This document shows positions 54,900 to 64,000 of a DNA stretch of 64,000 nucleotides, piece by piece. This DNA comes from Lasiosphaeris hirsuta. Lineage: Eukaryota > Ascomycota > Sordariomycetes > Sordariales > Lasiosphaeriaceae. The notes beneath the pieces are model-generated. The model was not told the DNA's origin. It saw only the letters and a list, made by a program, of their open reading frames with translations, and did no database searches. The stretch covers positions 2,046,001 to 2,110,000 of the forward strand of contig JAUKUA010000001.1 of the NCBI GenBank assembly GCA_030549175.1, given 5' to 3'. A program made the translations under genes and the position numbers. Each line of letters opens with the position of its first letter. The stretch's first letter is position 1.

Positions 54900-55979
54900 C
54901 TTTGCTCGAACTGGAAATGAAACTGCCCACCTTGTTAGCTCCAACGTGGCCATCCAGATGAAGTACCTCGTCCACTCGGTCGGCTAGATGGATGACTTCA
55001 TCATGCAGCTCCGCCTCGCGTTTCTTCCTACCACTCAGTTGCCGTTCGGCTTCTTCCTCCCCAACGAGGCCCCGCCACTGCGCCTCCAACTCCTCACGCC
55101 AACCCAGCAGGTCAGCCAGCTCGCGCACACCCGCGTCGCAGTCTCCCAGCGCAAGAACGTCGTCGGCCTGGGTTCCCAGCGATCCCACGCGCTCCATGTT
55201 GAACAGGACGCGGGGCACACCCTCGGGGACGTAGTTGGGCAGGCCGGCGAACGGGTGGACTTGCAGGCTGGTGCCCATGACGAGGGCCAGGTCGGCCTTC
55301 TCGATCAGGTCCTTTCTGTCATAAAACAACATGGGAAGCGCCTCGTGGAAGAAGACGATGTCGGGCTTGACCAGGCCGCCGCAGTCTCCGGCGCGGATGC
55401 AGCGCGGCACGTCGGCACGGGCGACGTGCTCGCGCATCAGGTCCTCGGGATAGGGCGCCTTGCACTCGATGCATCGCTGGCTGGCGAAGCTGCCGTGGGC
55501 CTCGACGATGAGCTCGCTCGGGATGCCGGCGGCGCGCTCGAGGCAGTCGATGTTCTGGGTGAACAACTGATGCAGCAGGCCCTTTTTGGCCAGCAGGCTG
55601 ATGAAGGTGTGCGAGACGGTCGGGTGAAAATTACCCGGGTAGAGGTCCTTGGCAAGCACGTAAAACGGCTTGGGGTTCTTCTCGAAGAAGCGCAGGTCAA
55701 AGACGGCCTCGGGCTCGGGCAGATCGAGCTTGGCGAGGTTGGCATATAGGCCAGTCTCCGGTGAGCGGAAGTCGGGGACTGCGCGTGTCAACAGGGGCCG
55801 GGGGTGGAATGAGGGCAACGACACGTACTGCCTGCGGCGGTCGAGATACCAGCGCCCGTCATGACGACGATGCGGCGGGCCCGACCGGCATTGATGTGGT
55901 CGGCAACAGCCGCGAGGCTGCGCTCCCGCAGCGTCTCGGGCGGGGTGTCATCACTGATGACGGACTCGTTCTGACCCAT
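54577..55979 (-). CDS. hst2: Hst2-type NAD-dependent protein deacetylase (sirtuin)
   Basis: Predicted exons in transcript order are 55979-55829 and 55778-54577, giving 450 residues if the second exon is unspliced. NAD-binding motif GAGISTAAGIPDFRSP spans the intron. TQNIDCLER and the catalytic His145 in EAHGSF follow. Zinc cysteines are 153/156 (CIEC) and 177/183 (CIRAGDC). GTSLQVHPFAGLPNYVP and VLFNMERVG complete the fold. The small zinc module and lack of large extensions indicate class I Hst2/SIRT2. FFHEALP replaces the usual FGEALP. The start MGQNESV fits an N-myristoylation signal. The frame is open upstream to 56,180 with Lys/Arg-rich coding-like sequence but no ATG. The C-terminal ~107 residues, Gln/Ala/Val-rich, overlap the small basic gene and are doubtful. 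Confidence 0.85.
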
Positions 55980-57415
55980 CTTGCGCCTGGGCTTCTTGTC
56001 TTTCTTGTTGCGCTTGCCTTTAGGTTTCCCTTGAACGCGGAAATCGGCGTAATCGTCGCCGTCGTCAAACTCGCTTCCTTTGGCGCCGCGACTGCGCTCT
56101 CCTCGGTTTCGTCGTCCTATCTTGGCCACTGCAGTCGTCCTCTCGGGGGTGTGAAGAGAAGATGAGGGCGCAGGTGGCAACTTGCGAGAGAAAGAATTTT
56201 TACATCAGAGAAAGAAAGCGCAATTGGCCTCTCACAAGACTTTATTTAAGCGGAGAACTATACGACGCCGAGATAATGGCTACCCTAAGATGCTATCCAA
56301 ATAAAAGCGGAGCGTGAGGGCCGGTCGTCGTCGTCGTCGTCGTCGGGGGGTCGGGGCCGCCGTGGTGGCGATGCGATATGATGTGCAAGGCGATGTGATG
56401 TGCACGGTGATGCACCCTTTGAGCTCGAGGTGTGACCGAGTCTTATCGCTCGTCGCAGAGATTTGATCCCGCCATGCGCCCTGAGGGGGCCCAGGGGACT
56501 GGGGCTGGAGGGATCTGGGCGCCCTGAAACGGGGGTTCTGTGACGCTGAAGCGACACTTGAGCGACACTGGAGCAGCCCCAATGCCAAGGTTCCATATCA
56601 GCTCAGTGTGTTGTTATTTGCACAAAACTGGCGGGTGCGAATCGAAAGCCAAACAGCTTGAGAAAATATAGTCTACCTAATAAGGAAACAATTCCTACTC
56701 AGCTTTTATCCACACCACCTTCGGGTACGCTGCCCGAGGCATTATTCAGTTTCATCTTCACTTCCTAAGCAACATTTCAAAATCACTTTTCTCCCCGACG
56801 ACACTAGTGGTTCAATCATCGGCGACTCCTTTGATGTCAACTGAGTTCAAATGATCGCGTGACATGTCAAAATGCACTCCCAAGTAGTATCCAATGCCGG
56901 ATTATTATGCAAGCAAAGACCAGTCTCGGCTTTCTGTCAAGGCTCTTGGTGAACCCTGTACCATCCAAATACCCAGCTTGTCACGTAGTCCCAGTTGTGA
57001 AAGTGACCTGGCATGATGTGTCTGTCTGTGTGTGGATACTATTATTAGTTCTCGACGTCTGTAGGGAGCTGGTGTTAGCCGCTGAAGGATACAAGTATCC
57101 AACAAGATTTTTCTGTCAGCTAGGGTAACTTGATTGGCGCGGCATTCAAGTTGAACCGAATACCTATCGATTTCCGGCCTCCTCACCGCTCTGGAAGCCT
57201 GGCGGTAAGGTAGGTACCCGCAGAAGCTGAACCCAACACCATCATAAATGTTGCCTGGCCCTGGGTCCTATCAGCGGCTTTAGATATCAAGTGGTATTTA
57301 ATCACCTCCCCTCCCCTCGCCCCTCACTCCTTCCCGCCCCCTCAACCGTCGCTTCCCCGCCCGCCAAACACTTCAGCCCTTCTGTCCCCAACTAGCAGGT
57401 ACTACCGCCGCCGCC
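55980..57415. promoter_or_regulatory. divergent region (hst2 / GFA gene)
   Basis: 1.4 kb between divergent starts. The first 200 bp upstream of hst2 is open in its frame and may be an unrecognised exon. A GTC repeat and a C-rich leader immediately before the GFA start (57,302-57,410) are visible. No gene is supported in the remainder. Confidence 0.5.
56324..56344. repeat. GTC trinucleotide repeat
   Basis: Seven uninterrupted GTC units. Confidence 0.85.
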
Positions 57416-58514
57416 ATGGCCGAAGCCGAGCAAAGTTCCCTTAAGACCTACCGCGGCAACTGCCACTGCGGTGCGTTTGTTTACGAGGTCGAATTGCCCG
57501 AGATCAAGTCGGCCGCAGAATGCAACTGCAGCATCTGCTTGAAGAAGGGCTATCTGCACCTCTTTCCCCTCTGGGAGAACTTCAAGATTGTCAAGGGCGA
57601 TGAGGAGACGCTGAAGACCTACACGTTTGGCCCCGGGGCCATGCTTCACAAATTCTGTCCTACCTGTGCTACGCCTGTCATGGTCACCCAGCCAGGTCTC
57701 TCGGCGGGGAAGCGCTTCTCTCTGAATGTACCTTGCCCAAGCCAATTGCTAGCCAGACACCGCGAGCAGTCGCTGATCAATGTTCTTTTGTTAGGCCCGT
57801 GCCATCCAAGGGCTCAACAGATGGGAGCTGGAGCGCAAACAGTATGTATCACGTATCACAATCAGCTTGCGTCCGGATATCTGCCTCACAAGTAAGGTAG
57901 GTACGCCGAAGGGCGGCCCGCCACTGACAGCTTCTAGGTCTGACGGAAAGTCGCGCGGAAACCCCTATCATGCGCCAGAGTACAAAGGCCCCGAGCCCTC
58001 GGCCGAGATCGAGCATGCAAAGCTGTATTCCGGAAGCTGCCACTGCGGTGGCGTCGCCCTCGCCTTGAAGAGTGTGCCCCTGGATAAGGAGTATCCCGAT
58101 AGGGTTGTTGATTGCAACTGTAGCATTTGTGAACGTGTAGGTTTCAGCAGACGCCTATTGAAGTGATTCCCAGCCATTGACATGATGCAGAATGCCTACG
58201 TCTGGATCTACCCAAAGGCGGATCAAGTCGTGATCCAGGGGGAGGAGAACATTGCGAGATACCAATTTGCCAACCGCATCCTGGACAAGACTTTCTGCAA
58301 GATATGTGGCGTTACAATATCCAATCTTCAAGCCGATTTAACCGACGAGCAGATCTCCGCACTCCGTGAAGGACTCCGGGAGTGGCATGCAAGGGCCCAG
58401 CATATATTTCCCGTCAACCTCCGGGTTCTGAACGACTTCAACCTGGGGGACGTCAAGGAGCCCCGGAAGGTGGCTCGTGGCGCTGAGATGCCGCCCAAGT
58501 ACGTAAATCCGTGA
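57416..58514 (+). CDS. tandem GFA (Mss4-like, CENP-V type) zinc protein
   Basis: Predicted exons are 57416-57727, 57795-57841, 57938-58136 and 58191-58514, giving 293 residues. The family fold was first described in glutathione-dependent formaldehyde-activating enzyme. Two complete zinc-binding modules are present. The first has GNCHCGAF, CNCSICLKKG and FCPTCATPV. The second has GSCHCGGVAL, CNCSICERNAY and FCKICGVTISN. Exon 2 (ARAIQGLNRWELERK) is the linker. Each module keeps the Cys pairs expected for two zinc ions. Most bacterial members have one module, and fungal double-module proteins are common but uncharacterised. Activity on formaldehyde-glutathione adducts is not implied. The tail after NLGDVKEPRKV is short. 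Its stop is only 81 bp from the stop of the converging HET gene, so the transcripts probably overlap. Confidence 0.87.
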
Positions 58515-58595
58515 GATGGACCATACCCCATGATAGCAAGCAAGCCTCGCGTGTGACCATTTCGAGTCTCGCATGTGCCGGTGCGACTGCCTAGC

Positions 58596-60944
58596 TCATT
58601 GAAGTCTGAAGAACCTATACTCCCACTGTGGTTTCATCGAACTCTCTCCCTGATCGAGATAGACAAACCCAACCCCCACCCTCCTGGAGACACCCTCTTC
58701 TGTAGCCAGGCCCACAAAGATGGCAACCCTCCCTGGTGGTTTGATGATTGTGTCGCAGGCCGCGACGGCCACAAGCTGGTCCACATTGGCCTCGGATTCA
58801 TTGTCGAACCTAAACTCTCCGCGGTGGATCCCAGCAAGCTCCAGAGCCGCGACACGTGTGCCTCGCGATATCCTGAAGCCGTCGGGTAGCAGACACGCCC
58901 CTAAAAACCCAAGCTCACCACAAGCCAGATGCGACGGTGCTTCTTTTTCAAGCTGTGATCGGGGTAAAAGGAGATCAACGTCCAATCCGAAGTAATCCAC
59001 AAGGTATCTTCGCGCGCGGAGGGATTCGAGCTGGTTGTGGGTGTCCTGTGTGCCGCCTTCGTAGTGCCAGGAAGTTACGAGCCCGTAGAATGGGACGGGC
59101 TTGGTGGGCGCTTGGGATATGTTTCTCGATATCCAGAGGTTGTCGGCAAACACAAAGTCAATTGCGCCAAAGTAGGATGCCCTGGCCAGTTTAGTATATC
59201 GATTGATTTACACAACTCTTCAGGCTGGCAAGGGAGAGGAATCTTACCAGGACCATGTTGGAAACTCTTCCGTCGGCGCCCCAGACGCGTCGTGGGTGCA
59301 GCGGCGTCTTTGTGCTTCGTTTGAGGGAAACCATAGGACGGCCTGGTACAGCAGGTGCGAAGGGATACCCTGTGCTTGACGAATGCTTAGTCCTGTGGTT
59401 CTCACGTTGTCTTCCCTCGCATTGGCGAATTGCTTGAACGTGCCTTCGAAGGCACTGAGCACGTCGTGAGGAAACGTGAGTTCCCTTCTGCTGTACTCCT
59501 GTACCGCCCGCTGGTAGCCATGAACGTCGAGACCGCTCGAAAGGCGCCCCAAATAGCGGTACGGCGTTGGATCGAGGTCTCTCCTGAGATTCCTGCTCCA
59601 CCAGGGCGGACCCGTCCTGACTTGGACGTCATGAAACGTGCTGCCGGGGAGCGATTCACACCTCTCCCCGTAATCGTAGCCCTCCCTCCATTGCGCCTCG
59701 GAGCAATTGAAAAAGACCTCGTCCTGTGCGAAGTAGAGACAGCGTCGGGATAGACATTGCTCCTGGAACGTCCAGCCCCGCGTGTTCCAGGCCGACCGCC
59801 GAACCTCCTCGCACAACGAGGGCAAGCACATTGAGAGATCGAGTGTTGTGTCGTCCGAGGAGCATATCTTGATCCTCGCCGCACTCACGGGGCGTCCCGT
59901 CCGGGGACTGACCCCCCTCAACCCACTCTTCGCATCGTCGCCCGATGCCGCGACTATGGTGAATACCGCGTTGTTGTACACATCGTCCATGATCCCGATC
60001 AGCTGCTGCTTGTCCCGGGGGTCGTCTTGGACGATGCACAGGGTGTCAACCCAGAGGTACCGCATTCCGATCCGGCGGGTCAGGTCCATGGCGTCCCGGA
60101 TGGTATGGGGGATTCCTCCGGTCCTGCGCGCGCCGGGCCGGGACTGGGAAAGGCTTCTCGAGGTACAAAGACTTTTGAGATTATCGCGAGTCGTGAGAAG
60201 AATGGGCACCTCTGCCTTGTCGCCTCCACGGTTAAGGATTGTGGGAAGGCGGCCCCAGACATACGATAGGGCAGCGTAGTCGCACCTTTCGGTTTTGTGG
60301 ACCAAGCGTTCATGAAGGACGTCAATGAGCCGGAAGGGGTGTTGGTGTTTTTGGAGCGAGCCTTCGGCTTCCTGAGTGAGAGATATCTCGGAGTGCTTAT
60401 GCTTCTTACACTCATCGAGCCAGTGCCTTAGGAGGGGGATATTCACACCATCTCCCACTTTACGTCGCGGGAGTAAGTCGGCCTCCCTCAGGGCAGACAT
60501 GAAAGGGGCCGAGGTAGATGGCAGCGCCTCTATTTCAGCAATGATGAAGCGGTCCTTCACTCGGTCGACCTCCTTGAGCATCGCCCTGTCGCGATGGAAA
60601 CCCGGGGGCTTTTGGTCGATAGCCAGGAGTAGACGTGGCTGCGGGTGCTCGATGCGGCCGTTTCTCCTGGCGGAGAGGGGACTCCGACTCTGCATAAACA
60701 ACCGAGGCGGAGTGCTGGCGGTTGTGCACAGTCTCGAAGCGCTCCATTTTTTGCCCCAGGCCGAACGGATGGATTGGGAAATGAGGGCGCAGAAAGGGCA
60801 CTCCGGGTTGTCGTAGTCCGCAAGTTGGCCCATGGCTTTTTCTTTGACTTCGTCACAAAACATCGCCTCGAGATCTAGTGTCTCGCAGACGCTGCATAGT
60901 TGCCGCGCGGCCGAGCCGTGAAAGTCGGGCATGCTGTCGGGCAT
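58596..60944 (-). CDS. HET-domain heterokaryon incompatibility protein
   Basis: Predicted exons in transcript order are 60944-59248 and 59181-58596, giving 760 residues. The HET domain starts at residue 222 with YAALSYVWG and continues through TIRDAMDLTRRIGMRYLWVDTLCIVQDD (about 281-308) and DVYNNAVFTIVAASG, the three conserved blocks. WNTRGWTFQEQCLSRRCLYF follows. N-terminal cysteine pairs CSVC (17-20) and CPFC (49-52) are frequent in this subfamily. The intron falls in the conserved EFPTWSW motif and restores W-ASYFGAIDFVFADNLW. HET proteins trigger cell death when unlike hyphae fuse, and they often act with NOD-like receptors, a relic of which lies next door. The reading frame is intact. 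Two ATGs 12 bp apart lie in a perfect duplication. The first is used here. Confidence 0.9.
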
Positions 60945-61670
60945 GCTGTCGGGTATCTCGTGCCTCCTTTATTTTTCAGTATCGGGTCAATCAATGAATG
61001 TTGTCGGACTGCAAACTCACCCATACGGTTCTCGCGCTGGGACTCGGGAGTAATATTTTGGCAGATGGCAGCAATTGGCACCCCCGCTCCAACTTGACGT
61101 CTGCATAGGTTGATCTGCAGAATCTGCAGAGTTGGCATAGTCTTACTTCACTGGACCAAAAATCAAACCAATGACGTTGCCGAGTCTGTTGATCCATGCG
61201 AGATGCAGAACTTGAACAATATAATTCACACACACAATCGCAACCCCACAATTCCACGATCTCCACTCCTGACGGGTTGGACACATGCGAAGGGGATCCA
61301 ACACTACGCGAGGAAAACTGCTGAAAATCACAGAACTAGCCACCATCAATCCGTCCCGCGTCCCAAGCATCTTGGGGATGTAGCCAGGGCCTTTTTCCGT
61401 ACCCCCGCAGTCAGGTTGTCCTCTCGGCTGTGGGCAGCCCGAAGACTGGATCACCTCCTTGCTAGGAAGCCGAGACAGAGCGAGTTTGGGACGTACTCAA
61501 GGCTGCCAACCTTCTCATCCAAGAAGAAAACTCTCGAAATTGGTCGTCAGATTTCCGGCCAATAGTTTACCACACTGCATTCCAGAGCTAGACGGCTCCA
61601 TCTTACAACCCTGACGCCATTAGCTTCGAGTCAGGCGAAAAGACCACTGAATGGACAACACCGCTATGGC
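60945..61670. other. HET gene upstream region
   Basis: 726 bp between the HET start and the end of the receptor relic. One 151-codon ORF (61,110-61,565, plus) has no recognisable domain. No other signal is seen. Confidence 0.5.
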
Positions 61671-62520
61671 CTAGAAGCGTCTTCTGTAACTGGTACGTAG
61701 GTACGGGGCAGCACCGGTTTTGAGTAGCAGCTGGACAGCAGCATCGTAGCCCTCACCGGTGGCCTGCTGTAGCAGCGTCCGGCTATTGCCGTCTTTCCAG
61801 CTGGTGTCCACCTCGCCTGTATCAGGCAAAAGCTGGACGATGGCTTTGTGCCCACTCTGAATAGCGAATGACAGTGGCGTCTCTCCCGATTTATTCCTCG
61901 CAACAACCACGGCGCCCCAGTTGAGTAGCAGCTGCGAGACAACTTCGTGACCGCCTCGGGTAGCGAGTGCCAGCGGCGTTTATCTCGAGGCGTCCGCGGC
62001 CTCGATGTTAGCCCCCCTTGTCAGGTAGCATCCCCTACTGCTTCCGTGTGGCCGGGCTCGGCGGCACATGCGAGAATCGTTTGGCCTTTGTCGCTTATCG
62101 AGTCGATGTCGAGACCCTTGCCTAGTGGTGACGGAACAAATGCCCCCTGCTTGTTCCTCGCCGCCCACAGCCGTAGTGTGGCATGTAAATATGACTGCCG
62201 TTGCATGGCATCTGCCAGTTCGGCGTCGACGCCTCCTTGGTAGAGTAGCAGCTGCATGACACCCCCGTGCTCGTTCGCGGCTGCACGCAAGAGCGGTGTC
62301 CATCCGTCCTCGTCAACCGATTCGGTCTTGGCGCTCCCTCTGAGAAGCAACCGCACTCATGCCCCCCCCCCCCCCCCCTGGGCGGCCCACAGTAGCGGCA
62401 TCTTGCCCGACGAGCGTACTGACTCGAATTTGGCGCCCTTGTTTAGCAGTAGTCGCGCAACGGCTTCGTGTCCATTCGCAGCAGCCCACACAGGTACCTC
62501 GCCTAGTCGGCTACAGGACA
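61671..62520 (-). pseudogene. NOD-like receptor relic: ankyrin-repeat part
   Basis: Read on the minus strand, ankyrin units recur in shifting frames. Examples are VWAAANGHEAVARLLLNKGA (near 62,490), KMPLLWAAQG up to the poly-C tract, DEDGWTPLLRAAANEHGGVM (about 62,300), KGQTILACAAEPGHTEAV (about 62,070), and NKSGETPLSFAIQSGHKAIV through VQLLLKTGAAPYL (61,680-61,910). At least three frame changes are needed to follow the repeats, and several units have lost residues. The array ends near 61,671. The segment is the C-terminal sensor of a fungal NLR and is clearly non-functional as a continuous protein. Confidence 0.85.
62362..62378. repeat. poly-C tract (17 bp) inside the ankyrin relic
   Basis: Seventeen cytosines (poly-G on the coding strand) interrupt an ankyrin unit, and the frame differs on either side. 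Confidence 0.9.
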
Positions 62521-63073
62521 TTGGTCAACCGCATCGATGACAACGAACATTCTTGAGTGTGCGCTAATCAATGATTGGAAGGATCTTGCGATTTTATCCA
62601 GCCACACTCGTGTTCCCCGTCGCCTTGTGATATTTGAAGAGCTTTTTTATACTCCCTGGTAGGGGAGATCGGCGCTGGGCCAGTTGTTTCAGCAGGCTTG
62701 CAAGCAGGTCTTCGGTCGTCTGTTGACTTTTCTCCCAGAAGTTGAAGTAGATGTAGGCAGTTCCGATGGACGGATCGTGCGAAAAGAGTAAGATAAGTTT
62801 ATCGACAGCAATGGCTGTAATGATTGTCTTTCCCGCTCCGGGCATTCCTGGACAAAACAATATCTGTTTGTTAGTTCCGACCCATGCTTTGAACGGCGCC
62901 GAGTCTAGAAGTCATTGGCTGGTTCTCTCTTGGCGTGTTTTGGTGTGCTCGTTTTGTCGAAGGCTGTAGTCGGCTGGCGTAAGCCAGTTTAAAACGTTTT
63001 GATCTTCTTCCTTCTCCATCGTTGATTCCATCTGTGTGACGTTGTCTGCCACTTCCGAAACGATCGTACGGAA
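62521..63073 (-). pseudogene. NOD-like receptor relic: linker and NACHT ATPase part
   Basis: After a probable intron (63,141-63,074, GTTAGT..CAG) the frame reads the linker VLNWLTPADYSLRQNEHTKT. It reaches an in-frame TGA (62,912-62,914) where family members have Trp, then LLDSAPFKAWVGTNKQ and the P-loop CPGMPGAGKT. SIGTAYIYFNFWEKSQQTTE and DLLASLLKQLAQRRSPLPGS follow. After a frameshift near 62,600 a Walker-B-like MFVVIDAVDQC appears (62,521-62,550). Everything normally found between Walker B and the repeats is missing. NACHT domains drive nucleotide-dependent oligomerisation, which this remnant cannot support. Confidence 0.87.
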
Positions 63074-63141
63074 CTGTTTTTATGATATGGGCGTACGCCG
63101 ATTAGAGAAGTACCCAAACTTGGTCAAAAATCATCACTAAC

Positions 63142-64000
63142 CCTGACTGAGCAAGTCCCTCACCACAGGCTCCCTCGCAACGTCGTCGGGCAGTACATAA
63201 TTACTACTGCAAAAGCTCCTTCGCCAAGGCCGCGGCCACGGCCGCCGTGTGCTCCTGCAAAGCTTTATTCTTATGCGAGTCGGCGTAGTCGCAGATTCCT
63301 CGGATAACGCGCACGGAGAGCTATTCTACAGTCCGGCTGCTCCCATCTCGACACAGAGAACTTGCTTCCCGAAATTACTATTCAGCTTGTCCCGGAAGAC
63401 GGCGTCCTTGATGACCTGGTTACCTGACGCGATCAGGTCGTAGTGCACGCGCGCTTCTCGAGGCTTCCTCCTTAGGATCCTAGTCTTATCACAGTATCGG
63501 CAATTCTCCTCATCACCCTCATGCTCACCCTCGTCACCTGGAGCGCTCGCGATGACATGGACATAATCCGCCTTAAATCGGACATTCTAGAGAAAATCGC
63601 ACTTCAAGTACTTCAGCCTTAGCCATTTCTTTCCCATCCCATCAAGATACTCAGGTATCTTAGTCACGGTTAGCTCGTGTTCAGACTCTAGCTTGCCTAG
63701 GGCTGCGGGAAGGGCGGTAGGCGGATTGTTCAGCGAACTTGTGTGCTCTAAGCAACCGCCGTCCTTGGTCTTATCCATGGCCCACTGGACCACTCCCGGG
63801 AACTGGTTAAAGCCATCCATGTAGTAACGGTGGCTGTAGAATTGGTGCCAATCTGTCCTTTAGGCACGCAAGCGATGACAATGTTGTGCTTGCCGACGGA
63901 CCCCAAGGTGTAGTTGTTGGGATCACCCGGCGGCTTCGGAAGGATGGGGTGTATCGCATCCATTATGGCCATCGATGCCGTCTGCTCCTTCGGCAGCGCG
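63142..64000 (-). pseudogene. NOD-like receptor relic: PNP_UDP N-terminal domain (cut by window edge)
   Basis: The minus strand entering from the right edge reads ALPKEQTASMAIMDAIHP, then LPKPPGDPNNYTLGSVGKHN, the start of the purine-nucleoside-phosphorylase-like domain found at the N-terminus of many fungal NLRs. The glycine-rich core expected next (a GIGGG-type loop) is missing, and the frame shifts to FPGVVQWAMDKTKDGG (63,810). An in-frame TAG lies at 63,587, followed by FKADYVHVIASAPGD, HYDLIASGNQVIKDAVFRDK and a second TAG after CVEMGAAGL. A further frame carries [20 protein letters not shown]. The first residues of the domain lie beyond 64,000. Confidence 0.87.

Noticed and set aside
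61110..61565. 151-codon plus-strand open frame between HET and the NLR relic
   Set aside because: No domain, atypical composition and no supporting splice structure.
1..64000. CRISPR arrays, rRNA genes, bacterial operons or plasmid origins
   Set aside because: No spaced direct-repeat array, rRNA-like sequence or prokaryotic gene organisation was seen. Spliced fungal genes occur throughout.

Overview
The window reads as nuclear DNA of a filamentous ascomycete, most likely a Sordariomycete. Genes carry short introns of about 50-110 bp with GT..AG ends, there are no operons or Shine-Dalgarno sites, and the gene set is fungal: a Rho3 GTPase, a CWC25 splicing factor, COP9 subunit 2, a PRO45/HAM-4-type STRIPAK protein, an ascomycete laccase, a HET-domain protein and a PNP-NACHT-ankyrin receptor relic. 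I cannot name the genus from sequence alone.

Left part (1-18,000). A MITE-like inverted-repeat element (25-308) sits at the edge. Then come an auxin-efflux-carrier-like membrane protein (+), a pyridoxamine-oxidase-like flavin protein (-), the biotin-carrying subunit of methylcrotonyl-CoA carboxylase (+), siroheme synthase MET1 (-), the polarity GTPase RHO3 (-, five exons), the spliceosome factor CWC25 (-) and COP9 signalosome subunit 2 (+).

Middle (18,000-48,600). An 8.9-kb stretch with no supportable gene, rich in homopolymer and microsatellite tracts, leads into an otubain-type deubiquitinase (+). It is followed by a run of mainly mitochondrial or redox genes: LIP2 octanoyltransferase (-), RSM22 (-), a membrane-anchored thioredoxin (-) and a SPOUT-type RNA methyltransferase (+). 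After a 3.2-kb convergent gap come a laccase (-) and a five-exon MGR2/Romo1 gene (-) that has no long ORF.

Right part (48,600-64,000). The FHA/coiled-coil/tail-anchored STRIPAK protein PRO45 (+) is followed by an intron-containing tRNA-Glu, a small RanBP2-type zinc-finger protein (-), a basic 126-residue protein (-) whose frame overlaps the 3' end of an Hst2-type sirtuin (-), and a tandem-GFA zinc protein (+). The last 5.5 kb is a vegetative-incompatibility/innate-immunity neighbourhood: an apparently intact HET-domain gene (-) beside a decayed NOD-like receptor (PNP_UDP, NACHT, ankyrin) broken by nonsense codons, frameshifts and a 17-bp poly-C tract, and running off the right edge.

Housekeeping genes therefore fill most of the window. 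The accessory material is concentrated at the two ends. Exon coordinates were derived by hand from splice consensus and reading-frame continuity, without alignments or RNA data.
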